Positions 1 through 8,885 are shown, counted from the stretch's first letter. The stretch is DNA of 64,000 nt from Lachnospiraceae bacterium (GCA_029225065.1 JAQXVT010000029.1:39405-103404); one strand, 5' to 3'. A program made the numbers and translations. The notes: a model not told the origin generated them from the sequence alone.

Positions 1-1138
1 CCGTCTGCAGCAGCGCCACAAGAATCAAAAGCGGAGATTTCAGTGCGCCTCTCGCCGTCATGGCAAGCCGCTGTGCCGCATAATTGACCGGGCGGGCTGC
101 ATTTACGTAAGTGCCAGCCGGACGGTTCAGCATGTTGACCGGTCCGCCCTGTACATTGACCGGACGCACCGCCGCCGGACCACGGTTCGGCACTCCCTGT
201 CCGCTATTCGGACTTCCCGCTGCGCCGTTTGCCTGTACCGGGCATCTGCCATTTGCTGCTCCTGGCTGCACCGGACGGCCGCCGTTTCCTGCTCCTGCCT
301 GCGGTGCACGGCCACCATTTGCTGTCCCCTGCTGTACTGCACGGCTATCATTTGCTGCTCCCGGCTGCACCGGGCGTCTGCCGTTTCGCGCTTCTGCCTG
401 ACGTCTCTGCATACCGCCCATATCTTCCGGACGAGCCTGCTCAGCTGCATTTCTTCCCTCCGGACGCCGCGCTCCTGATGCTCTCCCCGACATCTCTGCC
501 GGCTTGCGCACATCCGCCGGTCTGGCAGCCCCTCTTGCCGGAGCGTCAGCCAGTGACCCCTCATATGCACGTCCCATCTCTCTTCGGATTGCTCCGGATG
601 TCATCCGCTGCTTTCCTGAACGGTCCGCGTCGCTCTGCCCGTAAATATGCGGTTCACCGCGAAGCGGAGCCGCCTGCTTTTTCACTTCTTCCGCATCCTG
701 TGCGGCTTTTTCTTCCGGATCAGCCGCCATGCGCGGCACCTCGTACAGCGATGCATCTTCCTCCGGCTCTGCCGCTTTCTGTTGCGGCACATACGCCAGA
801 TCTTCTTCCTCTGCCGAAGCAGACGAATCAAGTGGCTCATATTTTGCTTCCGACTCTGCTGTATCCGCTTCTGCACTTACATTTTCTGCCTGACCACTCT
901 CCTCTGCCGCTTCCGGCACAAAAGTCATGTCAGCATCTTCCTGCTCATCATTTTCCTCTTTATATGTATCTTCAACAGATGCTGTATCCTCTTCATATAC
1001 AGCATCTGCGTCATCCATCTGTTCGTCTTCTTCCGCACTGTAATTCGATTCCCGGATATCCAGATACGGATTGCCGCATACTTCGCAGACCGTGCTGTCG
1101 TCACTGCCCACATTTCCGCAGATAATACACCGCTTCAT
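1..1138 (-). CDS. Zinc-ribbon membrane-associated protein, partial (C-terminus beyond left edge)
   Basis: Reads from ATG at 1138 to the window edge without a stop (379 codons visible), behind an AGGAGG ribosome site. The N-terminus is a C4 zinc ribbon (Cys 4, 7, 18 and 21). It is followed by a long acidic Glu/Ala/Asp-rich segment (about residues 30-165) and a basic Pro/Gly/Asn/Arg-rich segment (about 200-335). The latter holds tandem degenerate repeats of the type RPVQPGAANG. The last visible residues (LKSPLLILVALLQ) look like the start of a membrane helix. Zinc ribbon, disordered linker and membrane domain is a common layout in Firmicute proteins of unknown role. No enzyme domain is visible and no function is assigned. 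A long plus-strand frame over the same DNA (229-1125) is a codon-bias shadow. Confidence 0.75.
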   Translation of the reverse strand, partial: MKRCIICGNVGSDDSTVCEVCGNPYLDIRESNYSAEEDEQMDDADAVYEEDTASVEDTYKEENDEQEDADMTFVPEAAEESGQAENVSAEADTAESEAKYEPLDSSASAEEEDLAYVPQQKAAEPEEDASLYEVPRMAADPEEKAAQDAEEVKKQAAPLRGEPHIYGQSDADRSGKQRMTSGAIRREMGRAYEGSLADAPARGAARPADVRKPAEMSGRASGARRPEGRNAAEQARPEDMGGMQRRQAEARNGRRPVQPGAANDSRAVQQGTANGGRAPQAGAGNGGRPVQPGAANGRCPVQANGAAGSPNSGQGVPNRGPAAVRPVNVQGGPVNMLNRPAGTYVNAARPVNYAAQRLAMTARGALKSPLLILVALLQT

Positions 1139-1224
1139 TTTCGATCCTCCTATCTTTTTGCACGCTCTTCGCTGCAAAAAACCATTACTTTTTATTATAC
1201 CTTATATCAGATATCAGAGCAAGC

Positions 1225-1263
1225 AAAAAAAGACAGGGACGGTAAATTCCGCCCCTGTCTTTC
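1225..1263 (-). terminator. Intrinsic terminator after the aminotransferase gene
   Basis: On the minus strand a GACAGGGGCGG / CCGTCCCTGTC stem-loop is followed directly by seven T residues, a few bases past the stop codon at 1271. Confidence 0.9.
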
Positions 1264-1270
1264 ATGTAGA

Positions 1271-2557
1271 TTATTTCTCTTCAAGCAACTTTTCTGCTGA
1301 CGCAAGCTTTACACAGATCACAAACAGCTCCGCTGCCTTTCCGAGCTCTTCCAGTGTCGGGAAAGACGGTGCGATACGGATGTTGCTGTCTTTCGGATCC
1401 TTGCCGTACGGGTAGGTTGCTCCTGCTCCGGTCAGTACAAGACCTGCCTCTTTTGCCATCGCCACGATCCGCTTTGCACAGCCGTCCAGAGAATCAAAGG
1501 AAATGAAATAGCCTCCCTTCGGCTTTGTCCAGGTACCGATCTCAAGTCCGCCAAGGCCTTCCTCCAGTGTTTTCTGTACCAGCTCAAACTTCGGACGCAG
1601 GATTGCCGCATGCTTTCTCATGTGCTCATGCATGCCGTCCATGTCCTTGAAGAAACGCACATGTCGCAGCTGGTTGAGCTTGTCATGACCGATGGTCTGA
1701 TAGTTCATCCACTTTCTTGCATCATTCAGGTTTGCCTCGGACGCTGCCATTGCCGCGATACCGGAACCCGGGAAGCTTACCTTTGAAGTGGAGATAAATT
1801 TGTATACCATATCCTCACTGCCGACCTTTTCGCACTCGGTGAGCAGCTCCGGAATCACATCCTGATCGTCATCGTACAGATGATGGATGGAATATGCGTT
1901 GTCCCAGAAAATACGGAAATCCGGGGCAGCCGGTTTCAGTCTTGCGAACCGCTTTACAGTCTCATCCGAGTAGGAAATACCGGTCGGATTCGAATATTTC
2001 GGTACACACCAGATTCCTTTGATGGCGTCGTCCTCCGCTACCAGCTTTTCTACCAGATCCATATCCGGGCCGGTCGGCAGCAGCGGAACGTTGATCATCT
2101 CAATTCCAAAAAACTGCGTGATACCAAAATGACGGTCATAGCCCGGTACCGGACAGAGGAATTTTACCTTGTCCAGCTTGCTCCACGGTGTATGTCCGCA
2201 GACGCCCATCGTCATCGCGCGGGCAACTGTATCAAACATTACATTCAAACTGGAGTTGCCGTAGATCTGAATATTTTTCTCCGGCACTTCTGACATATCC
2301 GCCAGCAGCTGTCGTGCTTCCGGAATACCATCCATGATTCCATAGTTTCTGCAGTCCACGCCTGCCTCGCATACCATATCTGAACTGCTGTTCAGTACGT
2401 CCATCATTCCGTTGGAAAGGTCAAGCTGTGCCTTGGACGGCTTTCCTCTCGACATATCAAGCTTCATTCCCCTGTCCTGAAACTCTTTGTATTTGGCTTC
2501 AAGCGCCGCTTTTTCCTTCTGCAGTTCCTCACGGGTCATTTCTCTGTATGGCTTCAT
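1271..2557 (-). CDS. PLP-dependent aminotransferase (aspartate aminotransferase-like, fold type I)
   Basis: A 428-residue protein. The start at 2557 is chosen because GGAGGAGACGGACT precedes it; an upstream in-frame ATG at 2611 has no ribosome site. Fold type I features are visible: GNSSLNVMFDT (cofactor phosphate loop), VPKYSNPTG (NPTG substrate loop), WDNAYSIHHL, STSKVSFPGSG with the Schiff-base Lys in SKVSFPG, and a C-terminal RIAPSFPT with the carboxylate-binding Arg. This matches the putative aminotransferase family (Pfam Asp_aminotransf), widespread in Clostridia and thought to use aspartate or aromatic substrates. The exact substrate cannot be read from sequence. It is expressed as the last gene of a minus-strand run and has its own terminator. 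Confidence 0.88.
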   Translation of the reverse strand: MKPYREMTREELQKEKAALEAKYKEFQDRGMKLDMSRGKPSKAQLDLSNGMMDVLNSSSDMVCEAGVDCRNYGIMDGIPEARQLLADMSEVPEKNIQIYGNSSLNVMFDTVARAMTMGVCGHTPWSKLDKVKFLCPVPGYDRHFGITQFFGIEMINVPLLPTGPDMDLVEKLVAEDDAIKGIWCVPKYSNPTGISYSDETVKRFARLKPAAPDFRIFWDNAYSIHHLYDDDQDVIPELLTECEKVGSEDMVYKFISTSKVSFPGSGIAAMAASEANLNDARKWMNYQTIGHDKLNQLRHVRFFKDMDGMHEHMRKHAAILRPKFELVQKTLEEGLGGLEIGTWTKPKGGYFISFDSLDGCAKRIVAMAKEAGLVLTGAGATYPYGKDPKDSNIRIAPSFPTLEELGKAAELFVICVKLASAEKLLEEK

Positions 2558-2622
2558 AGTCCGTCTCCTCCAGTATTTTTTCATTCTCCTCAGTGTCTTT
2601 AATACACGCACAATTGTCGCGT

Positions 2623-3051
2623 CTAAAAACTCACTTTCCCTATTTTAGTACCTGCCTCACTATTCGTCAAGTCTTTTTCCTGCCTCTTTTTCGCCTTATA
2701 CTGCGAAACATTCACCGCATCCTCGATCTCCAGATCCCGCTCACCCGCCAGCGATTCCAGATGATGACGGAATTCATGCAGCAGGACTTTGCGGATCTGC
2801 ACGCGGATTTCTTCCTCGCTGCAGCCGCCGCAGCACTGCGCAAACGAACCGTAGTACAGTACAATAAACCGCCCTAAATAGCGGTCAATATGGTATTCAC
2901 CCAAAATAAAAAGGTCATGATCCTCCGCAGCCGGATGCAGCGGGCTGCCGGCTCTGACCATGACTCCTCCATTCAGTTCCCGGAAAAATACTTCCGGGAA
3001 CGAATCTGCTGTTTCCATTGTATACTCTTCAAATGCTTCCAGTGAAATCAT
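2623..3051 (-). CDS. Small zincin-type metallopeptidase
   Basis: A 142-residue cytoplasmic protein with LLHEFRHHLESLAGE near residue 89, an HExxH zinc motif, matching the Zincin_1 (metallopeptidase) family of about 110-140 residues in Clostridia. The N-terminus (ISLEAFEEYTMETADSFPEVFFRELNGGV) has the conserved start of that family. An unusual CCGGC cluster lies around residues 73-77. No signal peptide is present. Substrates of this family are unknown. It lies 65 bp upstream of the aminotransferase gene and may be co-transcribed with it. Confidence 0.8.
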   Translation of the reverse strand: MISLEAFEEYTMETADSFPEVFFRELNGGVMVRAGSPLHPAAEDHDLFILGEYHIDRYLGRFIVLYYGSFAQCCGGCSEEEIRVQIRKVLLHEFRHHLESLAGERDLEIEDAVNVSQYKAKKRQEKDLTNSEAGTKIGKVSF

Positions 3052-3126
3052 AAACCTCCCACCGATTCCGGAGCCTGTTCAAAAAACTATTCCCGCAATC
3101 TGTACGCACATCCTGCAGAAAGCACT

Positions 3127-3161
3127 GTAAAGCGGGCATTCGCAATCCGCTTCACGCCCTG
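3127..3161 (-). repeat. Dispersed intergenic repeat, family 1 (copy A)
   Basis: On the minus strand this reads GTGAAGCGGATTGCGAATGC followed by CCGCTTTAC. Near-identical sequences lie in at least eight other intergenic positions of the window (see the repeat finding). It sits between the zincin gene and the upstream 74-residue gene. Confidence 0.7.
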
Positions 3162-3175
3162 CACTCAAACACACT

Positions 3176-3400
3176 CTACAGTTCATTCATAATCTGCCCC
3201 ATCAGCAGACATGTCTTCGTATGCTCACATCTGCCCCAGGCACAGTCCGACGAAACAATCTCCTTTTTTCCGTCCGGCAGCACCTTAAGCTCGCACATCA
3301 CCATGCGCGTCTGGTTCTGCGCCTTACAGAATCCGCTGGCAAACTCTTCAATGATGTCGTCGTCATCCATTTCATTTTCAGCCTGCTTCTTTTCTTTCAT
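3176..3400 (-). CDS. Small cysteine-containing protein of unknown function
   Basis: A 74-residue acidic protein starting at ATG 3400 behind AGAAGGAAG. It has five cysteines, in FCKAQ, VMCEL, DCAWGRC and KTCLL; the pattern C-x4-C-x5-C in the second half could bind metal. No membrane segment or signal peptide is present. The family is not recognised; the ordered sequence and good ribosome site argue that it is real. Confidence 0.65.
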   Translation of the reverse strand: MKEKKQAENEMDDDDIIEEFASGFCKAQNQTRMVMCELKVLPDGKKEIVSSDCAWGRCEHTKTCLLMGQIMNEL

Positions 3401-3426
3401 TTTTCTTCCTTCTAATTTGTCCCGTC

Positions 3427-3453
3427 ACACAAAGCTGATATTCACAACCACCT
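3427..3453 (-). repeat. Dispersed intergenic repeat, family 1, variant (copy I)
   Basis: The minus strand reads GTTGTGAATATCAGCTTTG, the shorter variant also found at 13257-13285 and 48551-48583. Confidence 0.55.
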
Positions 3454-3550
3454 TCACTGGCTGTTCATTCTTCAGAAATTCTGCCTCTATCGCGTTGCCT
3501 GTTTTTTCGCTCCACAAAAGTGCACCTGCAATACAGCATTGCTTTATCAC

Positions 3551-4429
3551 TTACCGCTTCAGCCACTTGCCCTTCTGCTCTTTGATCGCAGAGAAATCCA
3601 CCTCGCTGCGGATACCGTCCAGCTTTTCCGCCATGGATTTCTTCAGGTCTGCAAATGTCTCTCTGTGCTTGAATGATACGGCCGTCGGATTTCGCTTCAG
3701 CAGACCACGGATGGACTTTGCATATTTAATCTGAAGCTTCTGCTTCATACCGCCCGCCGTCATATACAGCTCCTGCAGTTCCTGACGGATCTGTTCCTTC
3801 GCTCTGTCTCCTTTTCCTGCAACTGCCTTTTCAAGCGCAGCCTCCAGCTCTTCCTTCTTCCCCGCAAGCTTTTTCAGCTCTTCCGTAATGCGCTCTTTGC
3901 TGATCAGGATATCACGCAGACGCATTGCCGCAATGAACGATGTCACAAAGTCAACCGTAAGCAGCGGTGTAGCGATCAAAACGATCAGATCGACCACCTG
4001 CGTGCTCAGCAGCATCACGACATGCTCGATGCGCACATGGATCACGTCAACCACCAGAATCGTCATCACGCCCCAGCAGAGAATGGATGACAGGCAGATA
4101 TAGCCGTTGATATTCAGAAACTTACCGGTATAATCCCAGTACCGCACACGGAACAATCGCTCCATCACGTAACCGGTCACGTACTCCAGAATCGCCGCCG
4201 CTATCATGCCCACGATGCACATCGCCGGAATATTGCCGCGCACCGGAATCGTCACGACCAGAATACAGATCGCACCGCTTCCGTAGATCGGCAAAAACGG
4301 TCCCTTCAAAAATCCTCTGTTTACAAGTTTTTTTTCACATACTGATACATAAATGCTCTCCCAGACCCAGCCGAGAAAACAGTAAATGTAAAAAAACAAC
4401 AGCCACTGTGACACAGTATACTCTGTCAT
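3551..4429 (-). CDS. CmpB-like multipass membrane protein (putative ABC-transporter type IV family)
   Basis: A 292-residue protein. The first 165 residues form about five membrane helices with the family signature FLGWVWES and RGFLKGPFLPIYGSGA. This is the putative ABC-transporter type IV (CmpB) family, common in Lachnospiraceae and of unproven function. The remaining 125 residues are cytoplasmic, charged and coiled-coil-like (ERITEELKKLAGKKEELEAALEKA). The ATG at 4429 begins just inside the first helix, normal for this family. It stands alone between two small genes. Confidence 0.82.
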   Translation of the reverse strand: MTEYTVSQWLLFFYIYCFLGWVWESIYVSVCEKKLVNRGFLKGPFLPIYGSGAICILVVTIPVRGNIPAMCIVGMIAAAILEYVTGYVMERLFRVRYWDYTGKFLNINGYICLSSILCWGVMTILVVDVIHVRIEHVVMLLSTQVVDLIVLIATPLLTVDFVTSFIAAMRLRDILISKERITEELKKLAGKKEELEAALEKAVAGKGDRAKEQIRQELQELYMTAGGMKQKLQIKYAKSIRGLLKRNPTAVSFKHRETFADLKKSMAEKLDGIRSEVDFSAIKEQKGKWLKR

Positions 4430-4518
4430 CGAATCTCCCCTTTTCCTTTTTTGTCACCCAAACGGCACTTTCGCATCTGCTCTGCCGTCCGGATCCGCGC
4501 TGACACGCGCTCCCCTTT

Positions 4519-4644
4519 TTATTCTTCCTCGTCTTCCTCCTCCGCGATCACGCCGGAAACGACCGATACGACCGCTGCCACGACTACAACCGCCACGATC
4601 ACAACCATCAGAATCAATACTGCAAGTAATACTCCGCTGTCCAT
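4519..4644 (-). CDS. Single-pass membrane mini-protein
   Basis: A 41-residue protein with one hydrophobic Val/Ala/Ile-rich helix (residues 5-32) and an acidic tail ending EEEDEEE. The ATG at 4644 follows GAGGTGCAGAGT. A longer reading from 4740 adds a basic leader without a ribosome site and is less likely. No function can be assigned. Confidence 0.55.
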   Translation of the reverse strand: MDSGVLLAVLILMVVIVAVVVVAAVVSVVSGVIAEEEDEEE

Positions 4645-4974
4645 ACTCTGCACCTCGCTTTTCTTTTTTTTCGGCAGTTTACCTCTCAGGTTTGCTTTCG
4701 ATTCCTGCTTATAAATACAGATATTTTTCGATATCCGCATTCAAAACTGCCGCTTATTTTTTTACTCACTTCTTCCGCCCGTCGTCTTCTGTACACACCA
4801 TTTTAGCCACAAGAGCCCGCAGACGATTATTTCTTATCAGTATAGCACAGCTTGCGCGGATTGTCATTGAAAATCAGCACTATGAATCGATTTCCCTCAC
4901 TGTCCGACCCAGTCCAAAACAGATATTCTCTCTTTTACCTTTTATAAAACAACATAACTTCTTCCGGAGACGAT

Positions 4975-5205
4975 ATGTTCATGAGTGGAAAAATCGCAAT
5001 GTTCACCGCAGGTGTATGGAAAATCTCCACTTACGCAAATATTACTTCTTTTAATTGGGATGTTGTGCAGCTTCCGCTCGACCCAAAGACCGGAGAGCGC
5101 AAGTCTTCCAGCAACATGCTCGGATGGATCATCAATCCAAACACCAAAAACCTGGATGCAGCTGTAAAACTTCTTTCAAAAGCTACGAACAGTTATTTCA
5201 GTTTC
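4975..5205 (+). pseudogene. Remnant of a sugar ABC transporter solute-binding protein
   Basis: The frame from 4975 contains GKIAMFTAGVWKISTYA, SFNWDVVQLPLDPKTGERKS, NMLGWIINPNTKNLDAAVKLL. These are characteristic of the middle and C-terminal half of extracellular sugar-binding proteins of ABC importers. Signal peptide, N-terminal lobe and the extreme C-terminus are absent, and the frame runs into permease-derived sequence. It is a decayed fragment, not a working gene. Confidence 0.7.
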
Positions 5206-5211
5206 CGCCAA

Positions 5212-5440
5212 AATTTGGGGTATGGCCACTGCGGTTTGCAAATTACCCGGTGGCCTTCCACTATCCCGCCTTTCGGTTCGGACAATTTCTTCCTCCATTG
5301 TTGCCTTTGGTTTCTCCAGAATTAAATGGAAGGGCCGCGATAAAATCTTTGTTCTGGTCATTCTTACCATGATCATCCCAACAGAAATCGTTTTGACTCC
5401 GCTTTATCTGATCTATACAAATCTGGAACGAAAAGAACTG
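5212..5440 (+). pseudogene. Remnant of a MalG-type ABC transporter permease
   Basis: VAFGFSRIKWKGRDKIFVLV and MIIPTEIVLTPLYLIYTNL (frame 2, about 5300-5430) are the AYAFARxxFxGRD and MMIPxxVxxIPLY region of MalG-type sugar permeases. Just upstream, in a different frame, FANYPVAFHYPAF resembles the segment that precedes it in such permeases, so at least one frameshift or deletion has occurred. The EAA loop and both termini are missing. It follows the binding-protein remnant in the order expected of a transporter operon. Confidence 0.68.
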
Positions 5441-5566
5441 AATAAATGGTATGTCAGGGACGTATGTGCAACCGTTTCCGTAAAACTTCCCTGTAATATG
5501 TCTCACAGTAAAATTTTGTCCGAGATTCGCCTTCTGGAAGGGATTCGCTACGTAAAAGAATTATGA
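5440..5566 (+). pseudogene. C-terminal remnant of another gene fused to the permease fragment (possibly MgtC/SapB family)
   Basis: Without a stop, the permease frame continues into ATVSVKLPCNMSHSKILSEI and RLLEGIRYVKEL, ending at 5566. This does not belong to an ABC permease. It looks like a small ACT-like C-terminal domain, as in MgtC/SapB-type membrane proteins; that family call is a guess. Position just upstream of the kinase gene suggests that the intact ancestor was co-regulated with the two-component system. Confidence 0.4.
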
Positions 5567-5674
5567 CAGGCTTTCTGGCCCTCTGCTACTTTTAGCACCA
5601 TCTTAACATTCCGCCATACTCAAGTACAAAAATTTATAGTATACTATCCCCAAAAGAAAGGAGGCCCGCCTCTC

Positions 5675-6886
5675 TTGACCACCCCAAAATTTCTTTCCGG
5701 CAAGTTCAAACGTCTGAGCACCGATACCGTACTGCATGACATCCTTGTCTCGATCGCACTTTTTGCCTTCGGGACAGTTCTTTGTGTGCTCATGCGGATT
5801 ACCACGCAGAATATCCTGAATGCTTCTTTTATTTATCTGATGATTGTCGTTACAATCGCGCGTTTTACAACCGGCTATCTCTATGGCATTCTCGCTTCTG
5901 TCATTGGTATTATATGCATCAACTGCTTTTTTACCTATCCTTATATGCGGATTAATTTTACCTTGGACGGTTATCCACTCGCCTTTCTCTCGATGCTAGT
6001 GATCTCCTCGATCACCAGCGCCACCACGACCAACTTAAAAGCGCAGACGAAAATCCGCATTGAGCAGGAAAAGCAGCTCGCAATGGCAGAAAAAGAAAAA
6101 ATGCGCGCCAATCTTCTGCGGTCCATCTCGCATGATCTGCGCACGCCGCTCACCGGTATCATCGGTGCCTCCAATCTGTACCTGGAAAACGGCAGCCAGC
6201 TTAATGAGCAGGAAAAAAAGACACTCATCTGCAACATCCAGGAGGATGCCAACTGGCTTTTAAATATGGTTGAAAACCTGCTGTCTGTCACGCGGATCAA
6301 TGCCTCAAATGCAAAAGTGACCAAATCGCTGGAACCAGTTGAGGAGGTGCTTTCCGAGGCTGTGCAGCGGCTGAAAAAAAGACTGCCTGACGCACAGATC
6401 AATGTGCGGATTCCGGATGAATTTCTCATGCTTCCGATGGATGCAGTATTAATCGAACAGGTCATCATCAACCTGCTCGAAAATGCAGTGGTTCACGCCA
6501 AAAGCACCCGCCCGATTGATTGTTACATCACGTATGACGACGCTTCCGTATCGTTCCACATCCGCGATTACGGAGTTGGCATCTCAGAAGAAAAGCTGCC
6601 GGTCATCTTTGACGGCACCGGTGCCGCGCCAACCGGCAATTCCGACAGCAGCCGTGGCATGGGCATCGGCCTTTCCATCTGCAAAACGATCATTGCCGCA
6701 CACGATGGAACAATCACGGCGCGCAACATTCCGTCCCCGGAAAATGAATCGGATCAGCGCCGCCTTGCACCATTTCATCGCTACAGCGCTGTGCCGGAGA
6801 AACCATCTTCATTGCGGGGCGCAGAATTTTGCTTTACACTTCCGAGGGAAGAACAGGATACGGTACAAACGGAGGAAAAGAAATGA
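5675..6886 (+). CDS. KdpD-like sensor histidine kinase (short form)
   Basis: A 403-residue membrane kinase. The start is TTG at 5675, ten bases after AGAAAGGAGG. Residues 20-115 form four closely spaced membrane helices of the DUF4118 type found in KdpD. They are followed by a coiled linker, the phospho-acceptor box SISHDLRTPLTGII, the N box (NLLENAVVHA), and G boxes DYGVGISEEKLPVIFD and GMGIGLSICKTI. The large KdpD N-terminal sensor and Usp-like domains are absent. It may sense ions or envelope state, but no potassium transporter gene lies in the window. The stop overlaps the next start (ATGA), so kinase and regulator are translationally coupled. Confidence 0.88.
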   Translation: MTTPKFLSGKFKRLSTDTVLHDILVSIALFAFGTVLCVLMRITTQNILNASFIYLMIVVTIARFTTGYLYGILASVIGIICINCFFTYPYMRINFTLDGYPLAFLSMLVISSITSATTTNLKAQTKIRIEQEKQLAMAEKEKMRANLLRSISHDLRTPLTGIIGASNLYLENGSQLNEQEKKTLICNIQEDANWLLNMVENLLSVTRINASNAKVTKSLEPVEEVLSEAVQRLKKRLPDAQINVRIPDEFLMLPMDAVLIEQVIINLLENAVVHAKSTRPIDCYITYDDASVSFHIRDYGVGISEEKLPVIFDGTGAAPTGNSDSSRGMGIGLSICKTIIAAHDGTITARNIPSPENESDQRRLAPFHRYSAVPEKPSSLRGAEFCFTLPREEQDTVQTEEKK

Positions 6887-7584
6887 ATACGAAAATTTCC
6901 ATTCTGATTATAGAAGATGAAAAAAATATCTGTGATTTTATCGCGGCGGCCCTCATCAGCCAGGGATACCGTGCATTCAAAAGCTATTCCGGAACAGACG
7001 GAATCTCCCAGATCACTTCCCGCTGTCCGGATGTCCTGCTTCTCGATCTAGGCCTGCCGGACATGGACGGCATGAACATTATCGAGGAAGTCCGCAAATG
7101 GTCCTCCATGCCGATCATCGTCATCTCCGCACGCACACAGGAAAACGAAAAAGTGCTGGCGCTTGACGCCGGCGCGGATGATTATATCACAAAGCCGTTC
7201 GGCACTTCCGAGCTGCTTGCCCGCGTCCGCACCGCAGTCCGCCATCTCTCTGCCGCAAACGGTCAGGGCGCACAGTCTCATATTTTTGAGGCACATGGCC
7301 TCGTGATTGATTTTGACCGCCGCCGCATTTTTGTCCACGAGCAGGAGGTTCACCTGACGCAGGTCGAATATAAGATTGTTTCCATGCTCGCAAAAAATTC
7401 CGGCAGAGTCATCACCTACGACGCGCTGATCTCCCACGTATGGGGGCCTTACGCGGATGACAACAACCGCATCCTGCGCGTCAATATGGCAAATATCCGC
7501 CGTAAACTCGAGCAGAATCCCGCTCAGCCGGAATACATTTTCACAGAGATCGGAATTGGGTATCGGATGATTGATGCGGACTGA
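6883..7584 (+). CDS. KdpE-like OmpR-family response regulator
   Basis: A 233-residue regulator starting at ATG 6883 behind GGAGGAAAAG. The receiver domain (1-120) has acidic pocket ED at 11-12, phospho-acceptor Asp 55 in LLLDLGLPDMDG, and KPF. The C-terminal winged helix (about 135-230) includes LTQVEYKIVSMLAKNSGRVIT and RVNMANIRRKLE. It is cognate to the kinase immediately upstream by overlap. Targets are unknown, but the gene decayed upstream of the kinase is a candidate former target. Confidence 0.9.
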   Translation: MNTKISILIIEDEKNICDFIAAALISQGYRAFKSYSGTDGISQITSRCPDVLLLDLGLPDMDGMNIIEEVRKWSSMPIIVISARTQENEKVLALDAGADDYITKPFGTSELLARVRTAVRHLSAANGQGAQSHIFEAHGLVIDFDRRRIFVHEQEVHLTQVEYKIVSMLAKNSGRVITYDALISHVWGPYADDNNRILRVNMANIRRKLEQNPAQPEYIFTEIGIGYRMIDAD

Positions 7585-7605
7585 AGCAACAGGATTCTTG
7601 GTACA

Positions 7606-7655
7606 AACAAGTCCCCTGCTTCTTGCTTCGCGCAACCCAGCAGGGGACTACTTGT
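7606..7655 (+). terminator. Stem-loop after the two-component operon
   Basis: ACAAGTCCCCTGCT pairs with AGCAGGGGACTACTTGT across an 18-base loop, 22 bases after the regulator stop. The T-tract is poor, so termination efficiency is uncertain. Confidence 0.6.
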
Positions 7656-7736
7656 CTGACTCTGTCTTTCTTCAATTTTATAATCCACTATCTTATTTCT
7701 GTCAAATGGATATTCTCCTTTTTATGCAATACTGTT

Positions 7737-8885
7737 TTATTTCTTAATCTCCAGCAGCTTGCCCTTGAGCTCTTCCTCCATCCGGTTCAGCTCCGCCTCA
7801 GCCGCACGACGCTTCTGCCGCCCGTCCTCCTGAATCTTCATGACCTCATCAAACGTCGAGATCAGCGCCTGATTTGTATTCTTTAAGGTCTCAAGATCGA
7901 CGATTCCGCGCTCGGAAGCCTTTGCGCTCTCCACCGTCGCGGTCTTGAGAGCCGCCGCATTTTTGCGCAGGAGTTCGTTCGTCATATCCGTCACTTCACG
8001 CTGTGCCTTCGCCGCCTGATTTGCATGCTCCACGCCGAGCGCAATCACCATCTGGCTTTTCCACAGCGGAATCGTGTTGACAATCGTCGACTGAATCTTC
8101 TCGATCATAACCGTATCACTCGACTGTACGAGGCGGATCTGCGGTGCCGTCTGGATCGCGATCATCCTTGTCAGCTCCAGATCATGAATTTTCTTCTCAA
8201 ACCGGTCACATTTATCCTCCAGATCCCTCGCTGCCTGCGCATCCTCCGGCAGATTGCTCGCCTGCGCCTTCGCCACGGCCTCCGCAAGTTCATTCGCCCG
8301 CACCTGTGCGAGCTTTTTCTTGCCTGCCAGAATGTACATGGAGAGTTCTTTAAAATAAGAAAGATTCAGGCCATACATCTTATCAAGCACTGCCACATCT
8401 TTCATCAGCTGTACCTGATGACCTTCCAACACCTCGCAGATTTTCTCCACGTTGACCTCTGCCTTCTCATACCGCGCGCGCATCGTCGTCAGCTTATTGC
8501 CGGATTTTTTGAAAAGACCCAGAAAGCCCTTTTCCTCCTCTTCTACATCAAAGCTTTTCAGCTCTGTCACAAGGCCCGAAATCATATTTCCAACCTCACC
8601 GAGATCCTTTGTCTTCACATTTTTCAGTGCATTTTCCGAAAAGTCCGCCATCTTCTTCTGTGTACCGACGCCGTACTGCAGAATGCCGTTCGTATCGTTC
8701 AGATTAATCTGCTTGCTGAAATCGTCCACCATCTTCCGCTCTTCCTCGGTCAAAATGCTGTCGTCCAGCTGCGGCTCCTCCGGCTTTTTCGTCTCTGCCG
8801 GCACTTCCTTCTCTTCTTCCACCGGCGCGCCAAATGTCAGCACCGGTGCCGGTGCCTCGTCAAACTCCTTAAATTCGTCGCTCAT
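7737..8885 (-). CDS. TelA-family protein (toxic anion resistance family)
   Basis: A 382-residue soluble, mostly alpha-helical protein matching the TelA family in length and in the motifs ILQYGVGTQKKMADFSENALKNV, NTIPLWKSQMVIALG and TNQALISTFDEVMKIQEDG. An acidic Pro/Glu-rich N-terminus (1-45) is followed by long helices. The family is named for tellurite resistance, but its usual role seems to be in envelope stress together with XpaC-type proteins. The upstream gene is XpaC-like, the standard pairing. ATG at 8885 follows AGGAGCAGGAAATG. Confidence 0.88.
   Translation of the reverse strand: MSDEFKEFDEAPAPVLTFGAPVEEEKEVPAETKKPEEPQLDDSILTEEERKMVDDFSKQINLNDTNGILQYGVGTQKKMADFSENALKNVKTKDLGEVGNMISGLVTELKSFDVEEEEKGFLGLFKKSGNKLTTMRARYEKAEVNVEKICEVLEGHQVQLMKDVAVLDKMYGLNLSYFKELSMYILAGKKKLAQVRANELAEAVAKAQASNLPEDAQAARDLEDKCDRFEKKIHDLELTRMIAIQTAPQIRLVQSSDTVMIEKIQSTIVNTIPLWKSQMVIALGVEHANQAAKAQREVTDMTNELLRKNAAALKTATVESAKASERGIVDLETLKNTNQALISTFDEVMKIQEDGRQKRRAAEAELNRMEEELKGKLLEIKK

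Noticed and set aside
229..1125. A 298-codon plus-strand frame at the left edge
   Set aside because: The minus-strand frame from 1138 begins with a C4 zinc ribbon and a good ribosome site and explains the region; the plus frame is Pro/Leu/His-rich noise.
5675..6886. Full-length KdpD controlling a kdp operon
   Set aside because: The N-terminal KdpD and Usp domains are absent and no kdpFABC genes occur in the window; only the DUF4118 and kinase parts are KdpD-like.
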